This document shows positions 17,362 through 26,513 of a stretch of DNA of 64,000 nt, piece after piece (the first letter of the stretch is position 1; each line of letters begins with the position of its first letter). The notes beneath the pieces are model-generated. The model did no database searches. It was not told the origin of the DNA and saw only the letters and a program-made list of their open reading frames with translations. The position numbers and the translations under genes were made by a program. Source of the DNA: Bradyrhizobium septentrionale (GTDB lineage Bacteria; Pseudomonadota; Alphaproteobacteria; Rhizobiales; Xanthobacteraceae). The DNA is taken from contig NZ_CP088285.1 of the NCBI RefSeq assembly GCF_011516645.4, positions 9,628,501 to 9,692,500 on the forward strand, in the 5' to 3' direction.

Positions 17362-17793
17362 CTAGCGGCCGGCGGCTGATTCGAGCGTTTTGGCCTTGGC
17401 GGCCTTGCCGGCGGTGGCCTCGACGTACTTCCAGGCGTCGCGGAGTTCCGTCAGGCTGGCGATGATGCGCCGGAAATTGTCCCTGGCCTGCGGCCGGCCA
17501 TAGGAACGCAGGCACGCCATAATCAGGGCGTTGTAGGTCTTGTAGAGACGATCGGCCAAAGCACCGCCACGGGTGAAGTCGAGATTGTGGCTCAGTCCGC
17601 GCAGGATCGCGGTCGCCCGCGTCAGATAGGTGTGGCCTTCCTCGAAGCGCTTCGCCTCGTGCGCGTCCAGCGCCTTCTGCAACAGCGTGATCGCGCCGTC
17701 GCACAGCATCACCACCGCCTTCAGCGGCGGCACCGCCACAGCGGCGGATCGGTAGGCATTGTTGGCGAGGTAGGCAGTAGCGTTCTGTGTCAT
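17362..17793 (-). CDS. fliS: Flagellin export chaperone FliS
   Basis: A 143-residue helical chaperone. NAYRSAAVAVPPLKAVVMLCDGAI is split here as NAYRSAAVAVPPL and VVMLCDGAITLL; together with FEEGHTYLTRATAIL, LADRLYKTYNALIMACL and LTELRDAWK they cover the FliS helices. It binds the flagellin C-terminus and keeps it unfolded for export. Its ATG overlaps the fliD stop (TGATG), so the two are translationally coupled. Confidence 0.9.
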   Translation of the reverse strand: MTQNATAYLANNAYRSAAVAVPPLKAVVMLCDGAITLLQKALDAHEAKRFEEGHTYLTRATAILRGLSHNLDFTRGGALADRLYKTYNALIMACLRSYGRPQARDNFRRIIASLTELRDAWKYVEATAGKAAKAKTLESAAGR

Positions 17794-19499
17794 CAGTTAC
17801 TCGATGCTGAATCCAGGAGTGCTTTCAGGTAGCCCAGCGTGTTGTTCGCGCTTTCGATGGCGGCCTGATAATTGGCGTATTGGACCTGCAGCTGCGCCTT
17901 GAACGTCGCCGCATTGCTCTGAATGTCGCTGACCTGGGACTGCAGATCGGTATCGCGCGACTGCAGATTGGTGATCATGGTCTGCAACTGACCGCTGGTC
18001 CCGGAGCTGGTATGCGCGAGCTGATAGAGCTGCGATGCGAGGCCGGACGTCGACGTCACGCTGATCGATTGCGAGGTCGACCCGGTATAGGTGAATGCCA
18101 TGCCGGCATAGATCGTGCCCGCATTGCCGATGATGGAGTTGCCGACCACCGAAAAGCCGGAACTGTCGCCGCCGACCGAAGCGCCGCTCAGCGTGCCGGT
18201 CGAATCCACCGTCACGTCGAGCGTGAACGATTGCGGCGATGTGCCGGTGTTGACGACGTTGAGCTGGCTGGACGAGGTAGTCGTCTGCGCCGACAGCAGC
18301 TGGGTGACGCCGGCGAGATTTTGCGTCAGCACGGTCGACAGCGTACCGGTATCGAGTTGCAGCTCGTTGTTCTCGTTGAAGGACAGGCCGAGGTCGGCCA
18401 TCGTCATGCCGCCCACGGAGCCACTGAGCACCTGCTGCAGCTGGGTCATGATATCGCGCATCGTGCTGTCGCCGAACAGCACCGCGCTCGATGAGGCCGT
18501 ACCGTCGGAATTCTGCGCGGACTGCGCGATGACCTGATCGCGGAATGCGTTGTAATTGGTGACGAAGGTCTGCAGCGCGGAGGTGATCTGGCTGGTGTCG
18601 GTCTGGATGCTGATGTTCAGGCTGGTGCCGCTCGGCGTCGGCTGCAGCAGGTCGAAGGTGACGCCGGAGAGAACGTCGGAAATGTCGTTTGTGTTGCGGG
18701 TGAGCCCGATGCCGTCGAGGGTGAATTCCGCGGACTGCGACTTCTGCAGCACGTCGGTGAAGGCACCCGACGTGTCGGTGACGCCGAGCTTGTTCAGGAT
18801 GTCGTCGCCGGAGGTCGAGGAATAGGTGATGTCGGCGGCGTCCTCGGTCCCGGTCAGCACCATCTCATAGGACCCGCTCGACACCTGGACGATCGAGGCC
18901 TGGACATTGGTGCTCGAGGTCTGGGCGTTGATGGTGTCGACGACATCCTGCATCGTCATCCCGCTGGTGATCGAGATCGCCGTGCTGCTGCCGCCCGCGA
19001 GCCCCAGCGAAAACGTGCCGGCGAGACCCAGCGCCGTCGACGAGCTCGACTGCGAGGAGCCGATCACCTTCTGCGCGGTGGCGAGCTGGGTGATCTGGAG
19101 CGTGTGATCGCCGGTCGCCGAGCCGCTGTTCACGCTCATGTTGAGCGCCGAGGAGGCACTGACGTCGCCGGTGGAGGAAATCGTCGCCGTGCGCGTGGCG
19201 AAGGCGTTGGTGGCGATCGAATTGATGATCGACGAGCTGAGCGACGACAACCCGGTTGCCAAAGTCGACAGCTCGGTCTGCAGCGACTGGTAGGCCGTGA
19301 CCTTGGCCTGGTTCGCGGTGATCGTCGTGGTGATCGAGGTTGCCGCCGCGAGCTTGGCGTCGACCTCGGCTTCGATCAGGGCGTCCCAGTCGATGCTGGT
19401 CGAATTGGTCGTGCCGGTCGTGGTCACCGTGCTGGCAGAGCTGGCAGAACTCGACGACGTCGTGCCGGATGTACTCGAAGTGGCGCTGCTAACCGTCAT
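17793..19499 (-). CDS. fliD: Flagellar filament cap protein FliD
   Basis: A 568-residue filament cap. After a Ser/Thr-rich start comes IDWDALIEAEVDAKLAAATS, then the FliD N-terminal domain. The C-terminal domain includes FVTNYNAFRDQVIAQSAQ, TMRDIMTQLQQVLSG and MADLGLSFNENNELQLD, all family signatures. It lies between flagellin and fliS, the normal order. Confidence 0.93.
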   Translation of the reverse strand: MTVSSATSSTSGTTSSSSASSASTVTTTGTTNSTSIDWDALIEAEVDAKLAAATSITTTITANQAKVTAYQSLQTELSTLATGLSSLSSSIINSIATNAFATRTATISSTGDVSASSALNMSVNSGSATGDHTLQITQLATAQKVIGSSQSSSSTALGLAGTFSLGLAGGSSTAISITSGMTMQDVVDTINAQTSSTNVQASIVQVSSGSYEMVLTGTEDAADITYSSTSGDDILNKLGVTDTSGAFTDVLQKSQSAEFTLDGIGLTRNTNDISDVLSGVTFDLLQPTPSGTSLNISIQTDTSQITSALQTFVTNYNAFRDQVIAQSAQNSDGTASSSAVLFGDSTMRDIMTQLQQVLSGSVGGMTMADLGLSFNENNELQLDTGTLSTVLTQNLAGVTQLLSAQTTTSSSQLNVVNTGTSPQSFTLDVTVDSTGTLSGASVGGDSSGFSVVGNSIIGNAGTIYAGMAFTYTGSTSQSISVTSTSGLASQLYQLAHTSSGTSGQLQTMITNLQSRDTDLQSQVSDIQSNAATFKAQLQVQYANYQAAIESANNTLGYLKALLDSASSN

Positions 19500-19523
19500 G
19501 TCGACACTTCCGCCGCAATGGGA

Positions 19524-19550
19524 ATCGGGCCGGCATCATGCCGGCCCGAT
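19524..19550 (-). terminator. Terminator hairpin after flagellin
   Basis: A perfect inverted repeat: ATCGGGCCGGCAT (19524-19536), one base, then ATGCCGGCCCGAT (19538-19550). It lies 12 bases after the flagellin stop on the minus strand and before fliD. No strong T-run follows, but the 13-base GC-rich stem should end or stabilise the abundant flagellin transcript. Confidence 0.75.
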
Positions 19551-19562
19551 CTATCCTTCGAT

Positions 19563-20387
19563 TTAGCCGAGCAGCTTGAGCAGGTACTGCGGCATCTGGT
19601 TCGCCGCCGTTTCCGCCGAAACCGCGGCCTGGGTCTTCACTTCGGCCGAGGACAGCGTCGCCTGCTCGGCAGCGATGTCGACGTCCTTGATCGCCGAATT
19701 GGCGGACTGCAGGTTCTGGGTCTGGGTCGAGATCGAGTCGGCGCTGAAGTTGAAGCGCGACTCCTGGGCACCGATCTCGGCGCGGGCGGACGACACGGTG
19801 TCGATCGCCCTGTCGAGGGCCGACATCGCGCTGGTGGCGCTCGACAGGCTGGAGACGTCGAGCGAGGTCACGCCGAGCGAAGATGCCGTCAGGCTGGTCA
19901 GCTTGATCGAGATGGTGTCGGCTGAGGTCGAGCCGACCAGCACCGAGACGCCCGAGGAGAACACGCTCGAACCGTCGAGCAAGCTCTGGCTGCTGTAACG
20001 GGTGCCGGAGGCGATGGAGTCGATTTCGCCCTTGAGCTGCGTGAATTCCGAGTTGATGTAGGCGCGGCTGGAGTCGGCTACGGTGCCGGAGGCGGATTCA
20101 GAGGCCAGCGACTTCATGCGGGCCAGGATGTCCGAGATGTTGGACGCGCCGCCGTCGGCGGTCTGCAGGATCGAGGTCGCCTGCGCCGCGTTGGTGGCGG
20201 CCTGCTGCAGCGTCGTGATGTCGGAGGAGATGCGGGTCGAGATCGCGAGACCGGCCGCGTCGTCGGAGGCCGAGGTGATGCGCGAGCCGCTCGACAGCTT
20301 CGACAGCGCGCTGGTTTCCTGCTGCGAGTTGATGTTGAGGTAACGGACCGCGGAGTTGGCGGCGGTGTTGGTGGAAATTGCCGGCAT
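19563..20387 (-). CDS. Flagellin
   Basis: A compact 274-residue flagellin. The N-terminal D0/D1 region reads AISTNTAANSAVRYLN, LSKLSSGSRITSASDDAAGL and AISTRISSDI. The C-terminal D1/D0 has ARAEIGAQESRFNFSADSIS and ends AANQMPQYLLKLLG. The variable centre is very short, so outer domains are minimal and the filament should be thin. A ribosome site AGGAG lies before the start. Several flagellin types exist in this bacterial group, so no specific symbol is given. Confidence 0.94.
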   Translation of the reverse strand: MPAISTNTAANSAVRYLNINSQQETSALSKLSSGSRITSASDDAAGLAISTRISSDITTLQQAATNAAQATSILQTADGGASNISDILARMKSLASESASGTVADSSRAYINSEFTQLKGEIDSIASGTRYSSQSLLDGSSVFSSGVSVLVGSTSADTISIKLTSLTASSLGVTSLDVSSLSSATSAMSALDRAIDTVSSARAEIGAQESRFNFSADSISTQTQNLQSANSAIKDVDIAAEQATLSSAEVKTQAAVSAETAANQMPQYLLKLLG

Positions 20388-20527
20388 GAGTAGCTCCTGT
20401 GGTGATGGGGCATGGCATGCCGCATCGTGAAAAAGAGAGGTGACGCGGATCCAGCCCCCGTCCGCCCGATCAAACGGGTCGGCCGCCGGTGGTCAGGCGC
20501 AAAATCTTCAGAAGCCGGAATTTATGG

Positions 20528-21229
20528 TTAGCAGTCGGTAAACGCGCCGCGCAGGTCGCGCTCGTGCCGCTTCAGCATTTCGCGCAGCTGTTGCCGTCCG
20601 CGCTTCAACAGCGACTCCACCGCGGCCACGGTCGTATCCATGACCTCGGCGATCTCGCCGTTGCTCATGCTCTCATGATAGGAGAGGATCACCGCGACGC
20701 GCTGCTGCTCGGGCAGCCGCTGCATCGCCACCTCCAGAAGATTGCCGATTTCGTTGCGCTCGATGACGGTCGAGGCATCGAGCTGGGTATCGGCGACTTC
20801 GGGCACGACGTCGACATTCTCGGTGCGCGGCTTGCGGCGCAGATCGATGCAGCGGTTGCTGACGACGCGATACAGCCAGGTCGAGAACTTGGCGCGGCCG
20901 TGCTGCCAGCGGCCGCGATGCGTCCACACTTTCAGCATCGTGTCCTGCACCACGTCTTCGGCGTCGGCGGCGTTGCCGACGATGCGCAGCGCGATCGCGT
21001 AGGCGCGATCGACATGGCGTTCGACCAGAGCACGAAACGCCGCCTCGTCGCCGGCGGCGAGGCGGTCAAGCAATTCCTTGTCTTCGTCCTGGATCTCGAC
21101 GGTGTCGAGCGGGCCCGCATCGGCAACCGTGGGAACGTCGCTCCACGGCGCAGCCGCCTCGATCGGCGCGACCGCGGCCGTCGTGGCCTCGATCTCGGCC
21201 GCTGCCGTCATATCAAGCGCGTAACTCAT
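20528..21229 (-). CDS. ECF-type RNA polymerase sigma factor
   Basis: A 233-residue sigma-70 family protein. The start at 21229 (MSYALDM) has GGAGAG upstream. After a 60-residue acidic N-terminal extension comes region 2 (GDEAAFRALVERHVDRAYAI, DAEDVVQDTMLKVW, FSTWLYRVVSNRCID) and region 4 (LLEVAMQRLPEQQRVAVIL, SNGEIAEVMDTTVAAVESLL). Regions 1.2 and 3 are absent, which marks the ECF group. It is transcribed toward flagellin. A possible membrane anti-sigma partner is encoded at 16740-17258. Confidence 0.88.
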   Translation of the reverse strand: MSYALDMTAAAEIEATTAAVAPIEAAAPWSDVPTVADAGPLDTVEIQDEDKELLDRLAAGDEAAFRALVERHVDRAYAIALRIVGNAADAEDVVQDTMLKVWTHRGRWQHGRAKFSTWLYRVVSNRCIDLRRKPRTENVDVVPEVADTQLDASTVIERNEIGNLLEVAMQRLPEQQRVAVILSYHESMSNGEIAEVMDTTVAAVESLLKRGRQQLREMLKRHERDLRGAFTDC

Positions 21230-21738
21230 GCCCCGCTCTCCAACCAGCGCCGCTGGCACACATCCCATGCGGCTTCTGAGCGTTGAACGGAGGGGCTGGA
21301 CAAACCAGGCGCACTTTTTTCGTTATTTTTCAAATCCTTAGCTGGATATTTTTGCCGACTGCCCGGCAAAAGCTGCCGCTGCGCCAGCGCGCAGGGAAAA
21401 GTTCGACGGGATCTGGAGCAGTCGTTCAGCATCGCTTTGCATGCCCGCGGGAAAAGATCGTCGCGCCGGAAAACGCTGTTGTCACACCAACTAACGCCAC
21501 GCGAACACATGCATGCGCGGAGCATGCGAGTGATCCGTCGCCGGTGGTCGCCATCTTGCATTCGACGATTGCGACTAGGCAATTTTTTCCGAATCACCTT
21601 TTCGACGTTATCGGATTTTTTGAATCTGTCAGTCGCGAAGCGCGCGTTTTTGAATCGCGCATCAACTTTTTTGGATCAGCGCGCCTGATTTGTCTCACGC
21701 ACGCGTTCAACGCATGAGGACTGGCGGGAATTTTGCGC
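21230..21738. other. 508-base AT-richer gap between sigma factor and glycan genes
   Basis: No gene is supported. The sequence is clearly richer in A and T than its surroundings, with runs such as TTTTTT at 21580-21585 and 21616-21621. It separates two divergent units and so must hold both promoters. The base composition remains unusual into the first 200 bases of the next gene. Confidence 0.5.
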
Positions 21739-24243
21739 ATGACGATCATGACGGTCGACGCGACGCGTCGATCGCAGAATGTTTCTGCATGTTCATTCGA
21801 TGTTTTCGATACATTTCTGTTGCGTGCGTGCACGACGCCGGATGGCGTATTTGAAAGGGTTTTTCAGCTTTCGCGCATTGCTGAAAAATTTCCGAATATG
21901 TCTGTCAGTTTCGTTCAGCATCGAATCCAGGCCGAAGCGCGCGCGCGCAAGGTTGCGCTGGAGCGCAGCGGCTCCACTGAAGTGCACATCGCCGACATCT
22001 ATAAGTACTTTCCGTTCAGGCTGTTCGACCTGAGCCGCGATGCGCTGCGCGATCTCGCGCAGATCGAGTTCGCGGCCGAGCTCGAGCTGTGTCGCGTCAA
22101 TCCGGAAATGATCGAGCAATATCTGGACATGAAGCGCGGCGGCTTTCGCACTGGCTTCATTTCCGACACCTACTGGAGCACCGACCAGCTCGCGCGGCTG
22201 TTGCGCAGCTGCAGCCCCGGCCTGACCTGGGATTTCCTCTACGCATCCTGCGATCACGGCTCCGGCAAGAGCGAAGCATTGTTCGAGGCCTATCTCGCCG
22301 AGCAAGGTATCGATGCGGCAAGCTCGTTCCATATCGGCGACAACCACAACGCCGATATCAAGGGTGCCCGCCGTCATGGCATCCGCCCGCGCTATTATCC
22401 GCAGGCCAGCGCGGCATTGGCCTCCAAGTTTCAGCGCGAGACGTCGATCTACGAATTACTGTGTCCCGATCAGCCGTCGCGGCTCGATTGTGGCGCCCGC
22501 ACGCTGCGGCGCGCGGTGACGGCGCAGAGCGCGGAGCATTCTCCCGCCTTCCATCTCGGCGTCACCGTGCTCGGCCCGGTGATGGCGGCGTTCGACGCGT
22601 TCATCGAAGCGCGGCGCTCCGCGCTCGCCCGCGAGGGCGCGCGGGTTGCGATCGGATTCCTCGGCCGGGACGGCCTGCTGCCGCATCGTGTCTGGCAGGC
22701 AGACCATGGCGAGACCGGCGCCTATGTCGAGATCAATCGCCGCGTCAGTCTGGTCGGATCCGCCGATACGCTCGAACCGCTCTGCGAGCTCCTGAGCCGG
22801 ATTATCAAGATCGATGCGGCGACCTTTGTCGATATCGTCAAGGTGCAGCCGCCCGCGGTGATGAATTTCTTCGCGCAATACCCCAATGGTATCGCGAGCG
22901 GCCGCGAACTCGCCGACGCTCTGCCCGATCTGATGGATCCGCGCGAGATCACCGATATCGCCGCCGGGGTCCGCGCGCGGCTGCTCGCCTATCTGCGCGT
23001 GCATATCCGGGATTTTGACAACTGCACCGACTTGATCCTCGTCGATCTCGGCTATTCCGCCAGCGTGCAGAAGTCGCTGCGCCGGATCTTCGATCGCGAG
23101 GGCATTCGCACCCGCCTGCACGGCGCCTATCTGCTGACGCTTGACGATGCCTTCGACGACATCGCCGATGGCGACTCCGCAGAGGGGCTGATTTCCGATC
23201 GGGTCGTCACGCCGCACGTCAAGCGCATGCTGATCCGCAACGTCGCGCTATTGGAGCAGCTATGCTGTTCTGCGGAAGGATCGGCGCGCGACTATCGTGG
23301 CAGCGAGGTGTTGCGCGAGGGTGATCAGCGTCCGGCCGCGCAGCTGGCGCTGGCGACCGAGGTGCAATCGGGCGTGCTGGCCTATACCGCGCGCGCCCGG
23401 GAGCTGGCACCGCGCTACGCGCTGCAGCCTTATGCGGACCCCGCTGTCGCGGCACGCTGGGCCGCCGCTGTGCTTGGACGCCTGCTGCTGCTGCCAGACG
23501 ACGACGAGCTCGTGCTGCTCGGCGGCATCAAACATGACGTCAATCTCGGCACCCAGGCGCTGGCGCCCCTGCTCGACGCCAGCTTCGTCAACGACTGCAT
23601 CGTCGCCCGCGGGCTCGTGTCCGCCTGCACCGCCCCGGCACCTCCGATGTGGCTGGCCGGCAGTTTTGCCGCCCTGTCACCGGCGCATGCCTATCTCTAC
23701 ACGCTGTTCGGCGCCAACCGCCTGTCCGTGAACGTGTTCGGCGAAGCTCAATGCGGGACGCTGCAGGTCGGCCTGTTCCGCCACGACGGCCAGGCGTCGC
23801 TCGAGGCCATCAACGTCTATCACTCCGGGCTCGGCGATCTTCGCCTACGGATTCCGCTGTCACGCCGCATGACGGTGGCGACCATCGCGCTGCCGCTGGC
23901 AAAGCTCACCAGCAACGGGATGCTCCACGGCATCACGGTGCAGTACGGCGAGAGCGCCGCAAAGGCCGCGGACAATTCGAACATGAAGACGATCGCCGAG
24001 GGACGGCTCACCGATGCCGGCATCGAGAGGAGCGGCCGCCACTTCCGTGCCGCCGGTGACGACGGCATGCTGCTGATCCCGGTCGACGGCTTCGAAGACG
24101 ATGTTGCGATCTACACGGTCGCGCTGACCGCGCTCGACCATGACCGCATCCTTGCGCTCGGGGACCGCGACGGCAACGAGGCCCCCTCGGCCACGCTGAC
24201 CTGGCGCGGCGCCAATCGCACGCAGGCAACCAACGGCAAGTGA
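21739..24243 (+). CDS. Large HAD-domain protein, probable glycan-synthesis enzyme
   Basis: An 834-residue cytoplasmic protein from ATG 21739 (GGCGGGAA upstream; a TTG 6 bases earlier is in frame). Residues 1-240 form a haloacid dehalogenase-type domain: nucleophile motif SFDVFDTFLLR with Asp21, TGFISDTYW as motif II, the Lys in GSGKSEA and the acidic motif HIGDNHNADIKGARRHG. The rest (about 590 residues) has no family I can name. Proteins of this type occur in capsule and surface-glycan loci. It is the first of three same-strand genes beside the flagellin locus. Confidence 0.7.
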   Translation: MTIMTVDATRRSQNVSACSFDVFDTFLLRACTTPDGVFERVFQLSRIAEKFPNMSVSFVQHRIQAEARARKVALERSGSTEVHIADIYKYFPFRLFDLSRDALRDLAQIEFAAELELCRVNPEMIEQYLDMKRGGFRTGFISDTYWSTDQLARLLRSCSPGLTWDFLYASCDHGSGKSEALFEAYLAEQGIDAASSFHIGDNHNADIKGARRHGIRPRYYPQASAALASKFQRETSIYELLCPDQPSRLDCGARTLRRAVTAQSAEHSPAFHLGVTVLGPVMAAFDAFIEARRSALAREGARVAIGFLGRDGLLPHRVWQADHGETGAYVEINRRVSLVGSADTLEPLCELLSRIIKIDAATFVDIVKVQPPAVMNFFAQYPNGIASGRELADALPDLMDPREITDIAAGVRARLLAYLRVHIRDFDNCTDLILVDLGYSASVQKSLRRIFDREGIRTRLHGAYLLTLDDAFDDIADGDSAEGLISDRVVTPHVKRMLIRNVALLEQLCCSAEGSARDYRGSEVLREGDQRPAAQLALATEVQSGVLAYTARARELAPRYALQPYADPAVAARWAAAVLGRLLLLPDDDELVLLGGIKHDVNLGTQALAPLLDASFVNDCIVARGLVSACTAPAPPMWLAGSFAALSPAHAYLYTLFGANRLSVNVFGEAQCGTLQVGLFRHDGQASLEAINVYHSGLGDLRLRIPLSRRMTVATIALPLAKLTSNGMLHGITVQYGESAAKAADNSNMKTIAEGRLTDAGIERSGRHFRAAGDDGMLLIPVDGFEDDVAIYTVALTALDHDRILALGDRDGNEAPSATLTWRGANRTQATNGK

Positions 24244-24301
24244 TTTGTCCGCCTGATCTGACCGCCCCGCTCGTAGAAGGTTAACGAGGGGTAGCGCGGG
24301 C

Positions 24302-25660
24302 ATGACATCGGCTGACACGGCGCAAGCGGACGGCTTGCAGACGAATTTCGACCAATTGCTGTCGGCAAACGGCATCCGGGTCAACGCGGCACAGCGCCGG
24401 CGGCTCGCATGGCTGTCCGCGCGGCTCGGACGCGCGGCCGTCCATCAGCCCGGTTCAGTTCCGGCGCGGGATCATGGCGTCGTCATCCTCGTTGAGCCGC
24501 CGAGCGGCCCGGCCGCCGAGATGCTTTACCGGTCGCTTCGCGCCGACTGTGCGGTCGTTATCCCCTTCGGCGAGAATCCGGCATTCGACTTCCTCAAATC
24601 CAAGCTCACCGACTTCGGCACGATCGGGCCGAGCTCCGACGGTCCGCACGAGATGTGGTGGGGCGGCCTCAATTGGCGCCCGATCGCGCCCGAGGAGGGC
24701 TCCCGATCCGACGCATCGCTGCGCGTGGTCTCCTGCTATCCTCGCGCCCTCGGCGACGATCATGCCGGCACGCTCCGGGAGAAGCTCGCCGAGTTTCAGA
24801 TCGCCTACGACATCGTGCCGATCGACACCGCGGACGGCGAACAGATGCGCGCATCTGAGAAATCCGCCTTCATGCTGCGGATGTGGGAGGAGCATCGCGA
24901 GCCGTTGCTCTTCATCGAAGCCGATGCAACGCTCAGCGAGCCGCCGCTGCTGCCGTCATATCTCGATTGCGACGTCGCGCTCCACAAATGGAACCGATGG
25001 GAGATGTCGGCGCGCACGCTCTATTTCGGCCGGTCGCCTGCCGCCGAAGCGCTGCTGCGCAACTGGCATCACATCGCGACCGCCTATCCCGCGGTCTGGG
25101 AGGGCTATCTGCTCGACCAGGCTTGGAGCCTGACGTCGTCGCAGATGGCGCTCGACACCGCCTGGCTGCCGCGCTCGTACCACGCGCCCGCTGAGGACGT
25201 CGGCACGCCCCGCCACACCACGGTCGTTCACAATCTACCGACCGATAACAGCGATCATGGACCCGACGCCGAATTCGGCGTTGCGATCCGCCCCGCGCGG
25301 CGCGCCTGCCGCAGCGGCGGCCGCGACGCCATGATCGTAATCAACTCGCAGGCAGCTTCGAATGCCGCGATCACCGTGATCATGCGCGATATCGCGACCA
25401 GCGACGCGCGCGAGATGGCCGCCAGCATCGAGGCGGTGACCGGCGCGTTCGCCGCCGACTGTGGCGGGTTCGGCCGGCTCGAGCTCGCGCTCTGCCCCTG
25501 GCAGGACGATATCCGCGCGGCGAAATCGGCAGCGAAGAGCGCGAACAACCGGATCATCGAGATTGCGCCCTGGCAGACACTGCCGGCCGATCTGTTCCGC
25601 ACCGTGGGTCAATCCCGCGATGCCGGCAGTGTCGTCGTCATGGCCGGTCAGCGCGGCTGA
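24302..25660 (+). CDS. Glycosyltransferase-like protein
   Basis: A 452-residue protein with no signal peptide. The centre (residues 135-290) has the look of a nucleotide-sugar transferase: RVVSCYPRALGDDHAGTLRE, then EPLLFIEADATLSEPPLLPS, where EADA could take the place of a DxD metal motif, then VALHKWNRWEMSARTLYFGR. The C-terminal third is poorly conserved in appearance. It follows the HAD gene by 58 bases and precedes a formyltransferase. The enzyme class is inferred from pattern and neighbours. Confidence 0.5.
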   Translation: MTSADTAQADGLQTNFDQLLSANGIRVNAAQRRRLAWLSARLGRAAVHQPGSVPARDHGVVILVEPPSGPAAEMLYRSLRADCAVVIPFGENPAFDFLKSKLTDFGTIGPSSDGPHEMWWGGLNWRPIAPEEGSRSDASLRVVSCYPRALGDDHAGTLREKLAEFQIAYDIVPIDTADGEQMRASEKSAFMLRMWEEHREPLLFIEADATLSEPPLLPSYLDCDVALHKWNRWEMSARTLYFGRSPAAEALLRNWHHIATAYPAVWEGYLLDQAWSLTSSQMALDTAWLPRSYHAPAEDVGTPRHTTVVHNLPTDNSDHGPDAEFGVAIRPARRACRSGGRDAMIVINSQAASNAAITVIMRDIATSDAREMAASIEAVTGAFAADCGGFGRLELALCPWQDDIRAAKSAAKSANNRIIEIAPWQTLPADLFRTVGQSRDAGSVVVMAGQRG

Positions 25661-25700
25661 TATCGGCTGAAGGGCTGAACAAGGGAAGGACATCCGCATC

Positions 25701-26423
25701 ATGAAGACCATCATCCTTCTCACCGGCGTCGCCAGCCAGCAATTCGCACTCACCGAGCTGTTGAAGGCGCACAATCCCTCGCTGTCGTTCCGCTGCTCGG
25801 TGACGGCTGACGACCTCGCCGCGATTGAGCCGGAGGTCCTGCGCGACGCCCGGCTGTTGGCGTTCACCACCAGCGTGATCGTGCCTGAAAGCATGCTGGC
25901 CGCGTTCGGCCATGGCGCCTACAATTTCCACCCCGGCCCGCCGCAATATCCGGGCTGGGCGCCGGCGCATTTCGCGCTCTATGACGGTGCCCGCACCTTC
26001 GGCGCGACGGCCCATGTGATGGCCGCGCCCGTCGATGCCGGGCCGATCGTCGGCGTCGAGTCCTTCATCATTCCCGACAAGATCAGCGTGCGCGGGCTCG
26101 AGCAGATTGCCTATGTGCGGCTTGCCCATCTGTTCTGGCGGATGTCGCGCGACCTCGCCTGCGATCCCTCGCCGCTGAAGGAATTGGACATCGCCTGGTG
26201 CGGCATCAAGAGCACGCGGCGGATGTACCGGGAGATGTGCGAACTCCCCGCCGGCATCAGCGCCGGCGAGCTGGCGCGTCGGATCCGGGCCTTCCACGAC
26301 GATTTCCGCGGCATCCCGCTGACCGTTTCCCTGCACGGCATCCGTTTCCAGCTGGCGACGACTGCCACGCAGACGTCCGAGGCGCCGCAGGTGGTCTCGC
26401 CGCCGCTCGCCGCCGTCTCCTGA
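25701..26423 (+). CDS. Formyltransferase-fold enzyme (sugar amine or similar)
   Basis: A 240-residue protein of the methionyl-tRNA/UDP-sugar formyltransferase fold. The catalytic triad is visible: Asn75 and His77 in YNFHPGPPQYPG, and Asp112 in APVDAGPIVG. It moves a formyl group from 10-formyltetrahydrofolate to an amine. It is shorter than Fmt and lacks the tRNA-binding C-terminal domain, so a nucleotide-sugar amine is more likely. An AAGGGAAGGA ribosome site precedes ATG 25701. It closes the three-gene set next to flagellin. Confidence 0.75.
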   Translation: MKTIILLTGVASQQFALTELLKAHNPSLSFRCSVTADDLAAIEPEVLRDARLLAFTTSVIVPESMLAAFGHGAYNFHPGPPQYPGWAPAHFALYDGARTFGATAHVMAAPVDAGPIVGVESFIIPDKISVRGLEQIAYVRLAHLFWRMSRDLACDPSPLKELDIAWCGIKSTRRMYREMCELPAGISAGELARRIRAFHDDFRGIPLTVSLHGIRFQLATTATQTSEAPQVVSPPLAAVS

Positions 26424-26513
26424 GCACCGAGCCCAACTGCGCATCGTGCGGAATGCGCGACCAGCCGGCTCGCGCCAATCCGCGGGCCGCAACGGCCGGC
26501 CAGCCGAGACGGT

